Made by a program: the position numbers and the translations under genes. Under the pieces are notes generated by a model, which was not told where the DNA came from, made no database searches, and saw nothing but the letters and a program-made list of their open reading frames with translations. A stretch of 64,000 bases of DNA, taken from assembly GCA_031002005.1 (NCBI GenBank), contig JARYHS010008074.1, forward strand, positions 265,795,930-265,859,929, written 5' to 3'. The DNA comes from Vandiemenella viatica. Lineage: Eukaryota; Arthropoda; Insecta; Orthoptera; Morabidae. Numbering within the stretch: the first letter of the stretch is position 1; each line of letters opens with the position of its first letter. Below, piece after piece: positions 42,950 to 54,800 of the stretch.

Positions 42950-45220
42950 CGCCAAAACGCTCCTTCGCTGCCTGGCACGTGCAACGACAGTCGTGACGTC
43001 TGTAAACGCTGCCGCTGCGAATAGAGTGTTTCCTATTACCCAAGTTTGCAACTATTTTTTTTGTTTGTTGCTGGTTATTTCTTCTTATTAATGAAAGTTC
43101 GTTTTTAATATAAATCGAAAATAATTTGTTAAAAACCTACAGCGGAAAAATATTGAAAGTAGACGCCTTATTTGTGGGGCTAGCTATAGAAACAACGACT
43201 GAGTTTTATTCCGTGGAGCTTAAAAATGTAACAACTTCAATTTGATATTGTGACTAAGTCACTAACGAGTTTCTGTGAAGCTAATTTAAACCGCAATTTC
43301 GTAGAGTTAAATGTAATACGTTGTTTAATGCGAGAATTATTAGGTTTAGGGTCCTAAGGTTCGATCCTCGCTTCGGAATATGTTCAGTTTGTTTTCTTTT
43401 GTCATTTTCTTTGGATACTAGTTGCTGTTGGTTGCAAAGCATAATCAGTTTTTCCCGAAAATCCACCAAAACATCAATTTAATTTTTCTTTTATTTTTTC
43501 TGAATATTTCACAACTTTTTGGATAACAAGCGAATTACAACCAAAGAAGATTTTAAAAAGGATATTGGACGTTACTTGCACACCAAAAAACAGGCGTTTT
43601 TTTAAAATTCATTGCACATTAAAAGTAAATACAATAGACGCAGTTATGTCGGGAAGGTAACCTGCAGTTGTATCGTCACGTAAAAATTCCAACGTAAAGG
43701 ACACAAAGCGTTCCGGAACTGTTGCAAAATTAGCATGAAATTTCTACAAGTGATGTCACTTCTAAAATAAATTCCATTATTCACCGCCGTGCACCTGTAC
43801 TTTTTGCATGATATTCTCTCTCTGGTAATTTTAAAAATTAAAAGTTTCATGTATGGTAGCAATTTGTTTCAAACGCTTGCATGACTCTTAGCAACTATTA
43901 TGAATTCTTGGGGTAAAAACATGGTAGTGCAAAAAAACAGCAAACAAAAACGGAAAAAATGCACGCAAAAAATATTATCCCATCCAAGGTTCTTCGAACG
44001 TAGGACGTTCTGAATTCCATTACTACTCTTCAATCACGCATCTCTCCGGACACTACTTCTTAATTGCTTCTCTTTATGTTAATAGTAAACACTTCACAGT
44101 TTCTTCGTGTGAGATGAAGTGAAACGAGTTAGGTAAATGAATATACAAACAAATTCAGTTTTATTAACAAAAAATATCATTTATCTATAATCATTAATCT
44201 GCAATTAAGAAAAATGGCCCACAACATCCAGTTATTCCGAGCGTGGTGAGTGAGCGGTTAACGCTCTGGCCTCGCATCCGAGAGGACGCCGCACAGTGTG
44301 ATATTTTTTAAATCTAGAGGGACAAAAGTCAGTTTTGATAATAGTCTACGCAGGCAAAAAAGTTATTTATATTCAAGTAGATAAACCATATTACTCGGAA
44401 CAAAGATTTATTTTCCACGAATTCACGCCTAACAATAGAAAAAATAATTTGAACAATGGGCTTCCTGTGATCCACCGATCAAGCGCTCCAGTCGGCCGCG
44501 CAATTTCACTGAGCTTGGTCGATGATTACGATGATTTCTGCGTGTTAGTGGTGATTTGTGTGTTGCTATTACGTTTGGCGAGCCTCAAGGTAAGTTTACG
44601 CATGATTTTTACGTGATACAACAGCATCATTTAAACAGAGCGAGATTATTTTTAATTAAAAAAAACAAAAACTACTGAGCCAATTTCATGTTGAGTTTTA
44701 ATTCATTATACTACATTATACCAATCTCTTACTATATTTATTTGAAAGAGCTGCTTATTAGCTACAAGAAATACCTTCATTTGTTTGCGCATATTTGCGA
44801 CACCCATACAACTTTTCTTTATTTTCAGCATGACTGCACAAATTTCGCGTACAAAATTTTCGACGTATGGTTTGCTAACGCAAAACAATCAATCTCTAAC
44901 TTTCAATTTAAATAATAATGAGTCTCAAATTGAAGGTGTTAAGTTTTTAAGCTCAGCAGAACAAAAATCAGGTTTTTTTTTTCTGTAGCCAGCCACACAA
45001 ATAAGGCGTATATTTTCGATATTTTTCCGCTATAGGCTTTTACAAATTGTTCTAGATTTTGTATTTAAAATGAAATTTCAATAATAATAAGACATGACCA
45101 TCAAAAAACAATAAAAATAGTTGAAAACTTGGATAATAGGATACGCTCCATTCCTAGCCGCAGCATTTACAGACGTGTGACGTCAATCAAGCGACCACCA
45201 ATCCTAGAGCGTTTTCTGTC
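42950..45220. mobile_element. DNA element with long terminal inverted repeats
   Basis: The left arm (about 42950-43260) and the reverse complement of the right arm (about 44900-45220) align over roughly 300 bp. Shared blocks: AAAACGCTC, ACGTCTGTAAA(C/T)GCTGC, TCCTATTA(C/T)CCAAGTTT, AGCGGAAAAATAT, ACGCCTTATTTGTG and GAGCTTAAAAA. Weaker similarity continues outward. The interior of about 1.6 kb has frames with no known domain, including 44335-44616, which ends near a donor-like CAAG|GTAAGT. Ends and duplication are unresolved, so the superfamily is unknown. Confidence 0.65.
44238..44300 (+). mobile_element. SINE S1 head fragment inside the long-TIR element
   Basis: GAGCGTGGTGAGTGAGCGG, TTAACGCTCTGGCCTCGCAT and GAGAGGACGCCG match the tRNA-like head (A box) of SINE S1. 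The B box and body are missing. Confidence 0.65.
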
Positions 45221-45229
45221 ACGTGACCA

Positions 45230-47080
45230 GAGGTAAGAAACGCATAATTTTTATTTCGCTTTTTTATTAAAAATAATCCACTTTTCTTTTCAAAATTGAA
45301 AAAAATAGCTTCTTGAAGCATTAATCTACGAGAATGAGTTCAATTTATAATATTTTTTTTTAATACCGGTACTGTCAAATAGCTTATTGTGAGGTCCTCG
45401 AATTTTAAATAACTTGGTGGTAAGCAGAAATTTAGGATTAGATCTACATTATCATACTGCATTTTCACACGCTTTCTATCATGTGGTCTATTGAAATTAA
45501 ATATTTTTTTTCAAAGCAAAATTTAAATAGAAATATATATAGAATATATTACGTGTGATGGTAATTACACCGAGATACGATTAAAAATCATATTGTTGGT
45601 TATAGGAAGACTATTTATTGATAGCGCCAAAGGTAAATCCAGTGGAGATTTTTATTCTAATACTGAGATATTATCAGATTGCTTCTGAACACTAAACGTC
45701 TCTTATGCTTTTCATATTGCGCGTTAATATATTCAAGAGTCTACAGAAAGTTCAGCAACGATGAGGCGCAAATCAGGGTTAGAGATAGGGAGAGGGGGGG
45801 GGGGGAGTAAGCTGGTTAAATGTACTCAGGGTCCGCCGGCTGATGGGGTACCCGATCACCGGCTGTAGGGCCCACAGGTCAAAAATCCACACATCTGGGT
45901 TGAGGGAGGGCCCCAACCAATGAATTCGCCACGGGCTACAACCGGTTACGTGACTGTTAAGAACGCTTACCCCGGGCCCGAGAATATTAGCGTCGGCCCT
46001 GCTTTCTATACACTAATAACGCCAGAGCATACAGGTGAACGATGATCGTGTCTATAAGGGCTTAGGAAAAGTAATTTCTTGCTTGTAAATGTTACCAAAT
46101 TTACCAGTATTACGGATTTGGGTCAGAAATGTTATTGCAATAGCAGTCGACGTCGTGCTGTCGGCGACTGCTGTGTTCCGGTGAGGGGGCTGCCGTTTAT
46201 ATAACAAGTCGTGTTGTCAGTATCTGCCGTCCACATCTGACATTGAACAGACGACGTGCGTCCCCGTAGCTCGCATTGCGCAATGTCCGGTCGCCCACGT
46301 CGCCCTTTCTCCCCGCACATTACCCAGCGAGTGCCTGTCATAGACCATTGGGCGCACGCGTTCGGTAGCCGTATTCGCTCATTCGAATTTCATTTTTTCA
46401 CGGACTAAGAGTATTCAGGTCAGCGAGGCCAGTTATTCGCCACTATTCCGTATCACCATTTCATGCACCTTCCAATATATTTAATTACGGGGATCATATT
46501 TCCAGATGATGCCAAACGAGACGAAATGAATGATTTTGCAATTATTTTTCATTAGATATATCCATCTAACACAATAAAACGGACTTCTGATGATTTATAG
46601 TTGAAAGATGATGCATTTGTTAGCAATTAGTTAGCTTTTATCATGCAGATTGTACCATTTTTACTGAAAATACGACGTAAAGCTTATAATTAAACAATAT
46701 TTCAATATCAGTTAACTGTTTATCATAAGTAGGTAAAATATGTAAGAGACTCAGTATTTTTTCTCAGCAGTTTCGGAACTTCTTATAAAGTTGATAGGGT
46801 ATAATTATTTTTCTTGCATTTAATTTAATTCTGTATACATTTACCTTCACTTAGTTCAAATTCATGTGGTAGTTATTGATACAGAGTTTTATAGCTTTAT
46901 ATTACGTACCCAAATATTACTGTGTTAAGGAAACAGCCACAAAGCTTACATTTAAAGATGAATAGATTATTAAGTTCTACGACCTACACTATTTCACAGT
47001 TCAAGGAAGGATGGCTTTAAAAACATGGGAAACTATTTCAGCAGCTGCATTACCGCAGTCATCAAAATAACTGCTTTCAG
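45230..47080. other. Intergenic DNA with a GC-rich island, no gene called
   Basis: 45784-45806 is a G-run. 45835-46000 is GC-rich and begins CAGGGTCCGCCGG and ends CGTCGGCCCTG, like weak hAT ends, but the flanks do not match. 46130-46380 is another GC-rich patch with TTTATATAAC and a TCAG motif about 20 bp later. No coding domain. Confidence 0.4.
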
Positions 47081-47090
47081 TTTATATACA

Positions 47091-47285
47091 GATTATCTGG
47101 AACAGTGCATGGAAGGGGAAAGATGACAGAAACCACAAGCTGGCACTGGATTTAATTCATAAGGGAGTGTGAAAATTTTCTTTTGTGGGTAAGGATGTCA
47201 GGGACTGGTACAAATTACCAAGTGAAGTGATGAATAATTTACCAAAAGAATTTAAAATTAAAATTTGTGAATCGCAAAAGTAGAT
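47091..47285 (+). mobile_element. LINE fragment (family L1x), C-terminal coding end
   Basis: Plus text ATCTGGAACAGTGCATGGAA, AACCACAAGCTGGCACTGG and AAATTTTCTTTTGTGGGTAAGG corresponds to the QTIRNSAWKGKxNHDHKL and GxFSFVGxxVRDW block found in frame at 53393-53747 minus. It has stops. Orientation is opposite to the other longer copies. Confidence 0.75.
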
Positions 47286-47335
47286 AGTTAGTGTGAAACA
47301 TACTCATTTCTAGTTCAATCAAAGTTTATTGCCTA

Positions 47336-47562
47336 GCAAGGTGGGTGAGCGGTAACGCTCTGTTTTCAAATCTGGGAGGACGCAGGTTCGAAACCCCGCC
47401 CGGATATCTATAACGCGGTTTGTCATGGTTTCCTGAAATCACGCCAGGTGAATGCCAGGACGGTTCCTCAAAAGACAATGGGTGAATTCCTTGCCCATAA
47501 TCCTATACCGCCTTTAATGACCTCGACGTTGACGAGGCGTTAATAAGCCCTAAAGAAAAGTT
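47336..47562 (+). mobile_element. SINE family S1, diverged full-length copy
   Basis: Sense strand plus: GGTGGGTGAGCGGTAACGCT head, GGTTCGAAACCCC (B box), GTCATGGTTTCCTGAAATCA body, and GACGAGGCGTTAATAAGCCC tail followed by AAAGAAAAG. AAGTTTAT occurs on both sides (about 47321 and 47571), a possible duplication. Confidence 0.85.
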
Positions 47563-47924
47563 AGAAGTTTATCATCACACCATCAGTTTAATGATCTGCA
47601 ACAATAAAGAAACTTCCTCGGTAAGAAAGTATAATTATAGATTTCTGTTTGTAGATCGTATGCTTCATGCAACTGAAACACAAAGCAGATAGCCTACATA
47701 CATTTTGCATCCTTTGTTTTAAAACATTAAAGCGGTGAATTTTAGGTGTTAAATGCAGCACGACAAAAAAAAGAAGGATAATCTCTGAACGTGATAGTTG
47801 CGTTAAACATTAGCGTTAAAGATTGGCCCTGAAAGAACGAGTAGGCAAATTTGCAATGAATGTGGTGGAGGCTAGGCGAACATTATATTTATACTGCAAT
47901 GGGGAGAAATGATGCGTCTGTGAA

Positions 47925-48330
47925 CTTCCATAGGGCGCTTCGTATCTACATGTACAGTTAAATAATACCCTGCAATTCCAAAATTGTGGGTGGCAGAGGG
48001 TGCCTTGCACAAAAACTAATCTCTACTCTGTGCAGTCCAATCCCGAACGGCAGGAGAGAAGAAAGAATTCACACAAACATCAGTGCTGCATTTATTTCTC
48101 TACTATCTCTCCTGTCATTGCGACCCAAATAGGTTGATGGACGAAGTATTTCATCGCACTCGTAAATGAAAGTGGGTGTACACATGTTTGCCAACAAGTT
48201 CAAACGAAACCTGCGTCGTTTGTCTGCCTAGGATCCCAACGAAATTATAGAAATCAGACACTGAACGAATATTCGTTATTCCTTCCAGCAATCAACAATC
48301 TGAATAAGGAAGGAGGTTATACATCAGAGA
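47925..48330 (+). repeat. Dispersed repeat with GGGTGGCAGAGGGT motif, copy 1
   Basis: It carries CATAGGGCGCTTCGTATCTA, GGGTGGCAGAGGGTGCC, a CCCGAACGGCAGGAGAGA stretch, ACAAACATCAGTGCTGC and GACGAAGTATTTC. The second half aligns with 54560-54800. The layout recalls a widespread polyneopteran repeat with CATGGCAGAGGGTAC. Non-coding. Confidence 0.6.
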
Positions 48331-48886
48331 GCATTGTTAGTGTTACAGAAGCATGTTTTCGTTATGTACCTATTATAAGACCACAATTCATTATCGTGAT
48401 ATTTTGCTGTCAGCTCTTTTGTAGTAAGTCTCATATACGATAAATATGTAATAAATACGTCTTCTGAGTTCGAAATGTGATCATTCGATATAGTTTTGTC
48501 AATGTCTGGATTTTGTATTATAAAAGAATGAATCTATACATATTTGCAACTAGCTTTTATCCGTAACTTTGTACAAAATGAAAAGAAAAGCCTTAGGTCT
48601 TTTTTCGTTCGACTTGCAACAATTTATTATCATTAATTTACTAAAATCAGGTAGGGATAATATGATGAATGAATATCTGGGATAAAACAAATAATAGATG
48701 GTTTGAGAAGGACACAAGTAATCTAGATACGAACATACCTCGTGAATTTTCATAATTAATTTATTGATAAAAATAAGGTCTTAGCCATCAGATATTATGC
48801 ATTGAACATCTTTATACTAAATGTTGCAAACATTTCGACTGCAACAAATATATGGCCAGACAGTGTTAAATGGATTTTGTCTACTG
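48331..48886. other. Intergenic DNA, no gene seen
   Basis: AT-rich, no recognised feature. Confidence 0.4.
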
Positions 48887-49115
48887 TGGATTTTTTTTTT
48901 TAATTATTTACGCCTCGTCGACGGCTAAGGTCTTTAGTGCCGGGATGGGACTGGGGACAAGGAACGGGAAGGAATTCGACCATGGCCTTTTTAAAGGAAG
49001 CATCCCGGCATTCGCCTGGAGTGATTTGGGGAAACCATGGAAAACCCAAATCTGGATGCCCGGACCCGTATTAGAATCGGCGTCCTCCCGAATGCGAGGC
49101 CAGAATGTTAACTCT
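48887..49115 (-). mobile_element. SINE family S1, full-length copy
   Basis: Sense strand minus. On plus it opens with a T-run, then TTACGCCTCGTCGACGGC, GGGAAGGAATTCGACC, GGGGAAACCATGGAAAACCC and GGCGTCCTCCCGAATGCGAG. The B box has decayed (GGACCCGTATTAGAATC). It belongs to the CGACGAGGCG-tailed subfamily. Confidence 0.85.
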
Positions 49116-50900
49116 ACTATATTTAAATCTGTGGCCTTCTCAAATTCTTAGCATGCCGACGTAACATCGATACATAACATAAACTGTCATTAGCATAACA
49201 CTCCTTTAATATCGTTTTTTTTTTTATTTTTTCGTGACAAGAATGACGAAATTTATAGTTTGGCCTATCAATCATTGGTATCTATGCAACTAACCTGAAT
49301 AGAAATTATCCTTTATGTTAACCGGTGACATAACGTATCACAATATGCATTTTCGTTAAAATCCTTTCGTTAATTTTAAGTGGAGACATATAGACAAACG
49401 TTCAAACTTTTATAGTTTTGGCTCCTCTATCATCAGGAGTGTACGTTGCATTTATTCTTTTTGAAGTAAATTTAATGTAGAGACACAACATTTGTACTGT
49501 TTTATTATGTAGTATAGATATAGATTAATATTCAAAGAAAAGTTTTGTTTTTTAATATTTTTCCCGATTCATATATAAAAGATTGTTTGTAAGGTATTTT
49601 ACTTTATAGTTTCACGTTAAGTGGACGAAATTAATAAGCAATGAAGGGAAATAGAATTCGCCGAAAAAAAGTTTTCTTTATTTTATTATAAAATATAAAA
49701 CAAATTTTTGGAATATATTACAGTAACATATTCTTAAAAGGTACAAAATTTAGTATTTACAGGAACTATTATTTGTTTGCATAGTTAAAAATGACATTCC
49801 ACTTTTACATCCAGACGGCTAGCTCTAAGTATTTTGATCACTTTCTTTCCTACGTGATTAAAATTCACAAGTGTGAAGTCAGCATAAAACGAACACAGTA
49901 CATGATTAAATGCGGGGCCAAACACTGACTTGTATTATGAATGATGTGCAAAAATCTTCTCCTAATAATCTTCTTGTTATATTTTGTACGAAAGAAATAA
50001 TTGGTTCCCAAGATCCTTAGTGTTACAGTAAACATGATTTGCCGAAGTTTGAAATTCGGAACTCAGTCTAATACAATGCATCTGCAGATTTACTTCCTGT
50101 GCTGAGTTCATTCCAAGAGTCAATGCTGTAGTGAAGAGATAACTCTCAGCTCTGCTGCTGTTTTTAGTGAAGTCTGTTCAAATATGTATGAATCTAATAT
50201 GTCATATCAAAACATGTTTATTTCTATTAAACGTTATTTCAGTAAGAGCGGAGATACAGATATACTTTACGTTTATATTACACTTTTCTCTTTGTGTTAC
50301 TTACTCTTTGAGGTGTAACAGATTGCACGCTGTTATTAATAATAGTACAATTTTCCTGTTAAATCCGTAAAGGCTATTTTTTTCCCCTAGAAAGACGTAA
50401 TCTATTTCATATGTTGTATTAAGTCGAACTAAAGTACAAATATACATATTTTCTGTAGGATAAAAAAATGTAGCATATAAATAAACGGAGACTTCTACAT
50501 TACGGAAAATTTTAATTTGAAAATATTGCGCACATTATTTAGATAAGAGAATATTTATAATTTAAGGAGCTGTAGTTGTACCAGACAGATATAATTCATA
50601 AATTTACGATACTAGACTTTCTTTCGGTGTACAGTAATTATTTATACTTGTGAAGCGTCTGCTGATGGTTATAACGTTTTTGAACAGATCTCACCTTTAT
50701 TTTCTGTACATTTTATAGGACAACACGCTGGAACAGAAAATTGTTAAGTAAGAGTGACAGAATTTCTATTTGGGGCAATTGCCACCTAACTATATCAGAT
50801 AAAACGTTAAACTAACGACGGCGGTATTCCGCAGTGCGGTAGCACCGACTTACCAATTAAATCGTGCAGTTGAGTTGGCCATAACGCGGAGCGATTACGC
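49116..50900. other. Intergenic DNA, no gene seen
   Basis: About 1.8 kb, AT-rich, leading up to the first cuticle gene. 49380-49445 contains a CTCCTCTATCATCAGGAG palindrome-like motif. No coding domain. Confidence 0.4.
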
Positions 50901-51002
50901 TAACCCGTTCGGCACATTCAACTGTAACAGCATTCGTGGGATAACATATGCGACCATATCACGAAACCCTTTACCGGAAATGAAACCTAACAGTGTTTGG
51001 CG

Positions 51003-51036
51003 TATATAAGAGGGAGCTGCTACCTCAACACTCACA
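51003..51036 (+). promoter_or_regulatory. Core promoter of cuticle gene 1 (TATA box and likely start)
   Basis: TATATAAG at 51003-51010 lies about 28 bp upstream of TCACACC (51032-51038), a reasonable initiator. This leaves a 5' leader of about 35 bases before the ATG at 51068. A GC-rich, CpG-containing stretch continues upstream to about 50810. Confidence 0.7.
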
Positions 51037-51067
51037 CCACTGCCCAGTCGCACAGTGTGACAGCAAC

Positions 51068-51478
51068 ATGAAGACATCCCTGGCACTGTGTTGTTTGCTG
51101 GCTGCAGCCCACGCCGGCTTCCTGCCGGCTCCTCACCACGCACCGCCCCCGCCGCCTCCACCACCTCAGCACGAGATCATTTACGACTACGTGGCACCCG
51201 CCAACTACAAGTTCGACTACGGTGTCAAGGACAGCCACACGGGAGACGTGAAGACACAGTGGGAGCATCGCGAGGGAGACACGGTGAAGGGCGCCTACAC
51301 GCTGCTCGACGCAGACGGCACGACGCGCATCGTGGAGTACACGGCAGACCCGCACCAGGGCTTCCAGGCCGTCGTCAAGCGTCTGGGCCACCCCGCGCCG
51401 CCCCCACCGCAGCCTCCCACCCTGCCGCCCCCGCCCGCCCCCGCGCCACACCCATACCCGCTGCCCTACCACGGCTGA
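51068..51478 (+). CDS. RR-2 cuticular protein 1
   Basis: Predicted 136-residue secreted structural protein of the cuticle that binds chitin through an extended Rebers-Riddiford domain. Residues 1-16 form a signal peptide (hydrophobic [12 protein letters not shown], cleavage after AHA). Residues 24-33 are a Pro run. Residues 39-107 are the RR-2 domain: [15 protein letters not shown], then [28 protein letters not shown] and [10 protein letters not shown]. This is the type found in hard cuticle. The tail is Pro-rich and ends LPYHG. I chose the ATG at 51068 because the signal peptide begins there; the upstream ATG at 50993 lies before the TATA box. The gene has no intron, whereas many RR genes have one inside the signal peptide. 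Coding GC is far above the flanks. Poly(A) signal AATAAA at 51745. Its neighbour at 57221 is a paralogue. Confidence 0.95.
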   Translation: MKTSLALCCLLAAAHAGFLPAPHHAPPPPPPPPQHEIIYDYVAPANYKFDYGVKDSHTGDVKTQWEHREGDTVKGAYTLLDADGTTRIVEYTADPHQGFQAVVKRLGHPAPPPPQPPTLPPPPAPAPHPYPLPYHG

Positions 51479-51744
51479 GCTGGAACCTCCAGGACAAGTA
51501 ACCACGACAGGCCTACGACGAACCGATCTGCTCTTCGCTCCTCTTCCTTCCTCTCGTTTCCACTTATGTTGCGTGTGCTGTGCGCCCGGGTGACCAGGTC
51601 AGGGATGTGACGCCGACCGTACTTATTTCTCATGTCTAATATTATTTCATCCACGTTATATACCAATGTTTTATTTTGTAAGGGTAATGACTGGTGCAAC
51701 GGTTATTGACTCGATAACACTCTGGTCAATGTGTAATATTGCAA

Positions 51745-51750
51745 AATAAA
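51745..51750 (+). terminator. Poly(A) signal of cuticle gene 1
   Basis: AATAAA about 267 bp after the stop codon, followed by TATTATTTTGTG, a GT-rich downstream element. This predicts a 3' UTR of roughly 290 bases. Confidence 0.7.
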
Positions 51751-51769
51751 TATTATTTTGTGATAATGC

Positions 51770-53344
51770 TTTGTTTTTGTTTTATTTTTTTGTCCAAATG
51801 ATAGCTAAGAAAAGAAAAAAGACTATGGGTTTTGCACTAAGCATAAAAGTTGACAGTCTTCACACGATCATATGCTTGTTCGAGCAAGGGAATAAGTGTT
51901 GTGAAGGTTTATAAAAATGGGTGAGTGCCTAGTGAATTTGGAAAAGTGTATCATCGAAATATATATATATTTGACGATAGATTAACAAGTTGACAGTTTG
52001 CTCAGAAGCTATTTGAACAAGGAAATAAAAAAAAAAACACACAAACAGAAACCATTTTTTCTCCCAAAACTCGCTAAGGAAGTTAATAAATTAATCAACC
52101 AGGACTACTTTTTTTATTGTTTGCAGGATTACAATTTAATTAAAATTCCGAAACATGTGTTTTTTTGGGGTTTCGTTACGTACTATGTGAGGTACTGTGA
52201 GGTAGTTCCAGAGTTATTCTAACAAGGATGTATCTCACATCTAAGTCAAATTTTTTGTGGCCAAACATGGCACTTCCCTCGTTCATCCAGAAGTAGCCAT
52301 TTGAAAATGCTGCCATCGATACCTGTACTGCAGTGCAAAGAGTGTGTAATGATAGGGTGAGTACATTAAAGGGGATCAAAACTCTAGGTAAATTTTAGTT
52401 TTTTTGCCGAAAGATTCTTAACTTTTAAATAGAGTTTATAGTTGGGTGCGCAGACTTCCGCGGTCGTTGTCGGTGTTATCTTGGTTGTCTGGGTTGAACC
52501 GCGTCAATTTATGAAAACCTAACGTTTCGGCCATCATTTTGCGACCTCCTTCTGAAGAAGATAACAGATTTTATAGTTGCTGTTAGATATCAGTTTAAAA
52601 CTTCATCTATACACAACTGACAATTTTTTTTATGCAAACAATGTGTTTATTCTAATATTTTATGCTTTTAGCAGGCGTCATATTAGTAAAAATTCCACTT
52701 ACTTTTGCGGGTTTAGCGCAGCTTTTAACGATATCTTATTGCCGACTTTTCGGCACTCAAACATTGATCAAATAAACATCGTTGAAAGCAGCACTAAATC
52801 CTCAAAAGTAAGTAAATTTTTTATTAATTCGCCTCTGGATCTTTATAAAATGAACAGCCAACGAGTTAATTGTACGAAATGGTCTAAAACGAAATTTAGT
52901 AAATTTACTGCGCCGACTAAGTTAGGTGACGAGCACCTTAAGGCCAAAAATGGTGAGATATCTTTATTACTGTTAACAGTACAAATACAACGTTAACCGT
53001 CGATGTCTAACAATGGTTGCAAATTATCAGGCGTCAGAACCAAAGACTATCTGAATATGATTTTCTTAGTTTTTAAAATCACTGTCTTACTTGTATGAGA
53101 GTGGAGATGAGTATTAATAGGACGATTCCATTAATTACAAATACTATTAAAAGGTTTCTAGAACTTTCAGCTGAACAAAAAGTCACTGTACCGTGAAGTT
53201 ACGAGAGTTATCATTTCTTTTGTCGTTTGGCCCATTATTTTTTCTTCCAGTCGAGAATGAAAGCAGATTAATGAAACTGTTTCGACTGAGTGGAACCTTT
53301 ATTAATATGATTTACAACCATTTTAAAGGAACCTGCAGTTATTA
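51770..53344. other. Intergenic DNA between cuticle genes, no gene seen
   Basis: The plus frame 52577-52996 (139 codons) is Asn/Ser/Lys-rich with no domain and ordinary AT bias, so I do not call it. Near 52500-52570, CGAAACGTTAGG on minus beside an AAAATGATGG stretch resembles a worn retroelement end. Confidence 0.4.
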
Positions 53345-54110
53345 TTAATTTTACCTGTGATTGAGCTAACGCTCAGGTGGCAATTCCTCATTTTATTTAA
53401 TTAATCCTTTCTGTTTTAATTTTTTTTTTAATTCTTTTATAATTCGAGTGTTAAATTCCTTCCTCATATACTTTTCCGACTTACAGATTTTAATTTTAAA
53501 TACCTTAAGCGTTTTTGGTGAATTATTCATCACATGGTAAATTGTTCCAATCCCTGACACCAGAACCAACAAAAGAAAATGTTCCCACACAGTTATGCAT
53601 GAAATCGAGCACCAGCTTGTGGTCATGGTTGTCTTTCCCCTTCCATGCACTATTCCTAATTGTTTGACCAATATCCCTCCATGCCCCATCACCAACATAT
53701 ACCCTGTACATTCCCAGCACACTATTTACCTTCCTCCAATGACTCACAGCCCAGCTCCTTTTATTATATCAGTTACTGACTGGATCCTGCGATAATTTCC
53801 ACAAACAAATCTAGCTGCTCTTCTTTGCACACTCTCCAAATCCTTATTTGATGACCAAAATGTGGGTCCCAAACAATACCACCATTTTCAACCAGTGGTC
53901 CGCCAAAGTTTTATAACCTAATTCCCTAACTTCTCTGGTACAACCTCTTATCATCCTCTGCAGTAAATTAAGGATTTTGTAACCTTTTCCTACCATATTC
54001 CCAATGTGCTCTGCCCAGTTGAGTTTGCTATCAAACGTTATGCCAAGATATTTACACTTCAAGCACTCAACAAGCAATTCTGATCCCACCCAGTAATCTT
54101 AATTAACCAT
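53345..54110 (-). mobile_element. LINE 3' end (family L1x), longest copy
   Basis: On minus, frame 53844-54089 gives ECLKCKYLGITFDSKLNWAE and VGKGYKILNLLQRMIRG, the segment after the polymerase active site. An RRAARFVCG-like region follows out of frame. Frame 53523-53747 gives WRDIGQTIRNSAWKGKDNHD and GTFSFVGSGVRDWNNLP, near the C-terminus. The tail on plus is the hairpin TGAGC-TAAC-GCTCA (53362-53375) plus GGTGGCAATTCC. CR1/jockey-type architecture. It is 5' truncated and frameshifted. Confidence 0.85.
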
Positions 54111-54559
54111 TATTTTTTTATCGTTAGTCTGGTTTCATTAAACTGTGACATGAAGAAAAAATAATTGCCAAAAGTAAAAGTACACAACTGAATGTTACTA
54201 TTTTACTATGACATACAAACAATTTATTAATACGCTATCGTAAATGTTTCAACACATTGCCAAAATCCGATGTAGTATCATCTCATCTTCAAAATTATTA
54301 ATCGGTATCGTTTATTTTAAAAGTTAAGTTGAAAAACATAATAATCAATAACTTGTTAATTTGCTTGTTTAGAATATCGATGGATCTGGCATTAAATTAC
54401 TGATACCTGTGTACATTTCATTATGCATTAATAACGAATTCGGATGATTAAGAAGGACACATCTTAATTCATTTACATCTACATTCTGAAATTCATAGGA
54501 AGCTGTGAATGATTGAGGATACTTTACATCAAAGCTAATTTTTCTACGCATTTCAATTC
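54111..54559. other. Intergenic DNA, no gene seen
   Basis: AT-rich, no recognised feature. Confidence 0.4.
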
Positions 54560-54800
54560 CAAATAGCACGAAGAACATACATACAAACATCAGTATGCCA
54601 CTTTATTTCCCTGATCTTATCTATTCCGTCATTCCGATTCAAGATCGTTAGTGGGAGAAGTATTTCACTGCAAAAGACATTAGCTGTTGGAATTTTACTC
54701 ATTAAAGTTATGATAAAACTACATCTTCCTTCTCCCAAAAAATCTCAGCTCAATCTTCGTAGCAATTCTGTGACATCTAGGTAAGGACTGTTGCATTCGG
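54560..54800 (+). repeat. Dispersed repeat, copy 2 (matches 48080-48330)
   Basis: CATACAAACATCAGTATGCC, CCGTCATTCCGATTCAAG and GGGAGAAGTATTTCACTGC align with copy 1. The later CGTAGCAATTCTGTGACATC extends the family to the right. The diagnostic GGCAGAGGGT part is missing here. Confidence 0.55.

Noticed and set aside
44335..44616. 93-codon plus frame ending near a donor-like CAAGGTAAGT
   Set aside because: No domain, no acceptor or partner exon, and it lies inside the long-TIR element.
46132..46341. 69-codon minus frame in a GC-rich patch
   Set aside because: No domain or splice signals; GC-rich sequence gives open frames by chance.
51032..51505. Antisense and alternative frames over cuticle gene 1 (137-157 codons)
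   Set aside because: Shadow frames caused by high GC at third positions. The real frame has a signal peptide and RR-2 domain.
52500..52570. Hammerhead-like text on minus (GATGGCCGAAACGTTAGG)
   Set aside because: Only the GAAAC part is convincing; the CTGANGA core is missing.
52577..52996. 139-codon plus frame between the cuticle genes
   Set aside because: Composition follows the AT-rich background; no signal peptide, domain or promoter.
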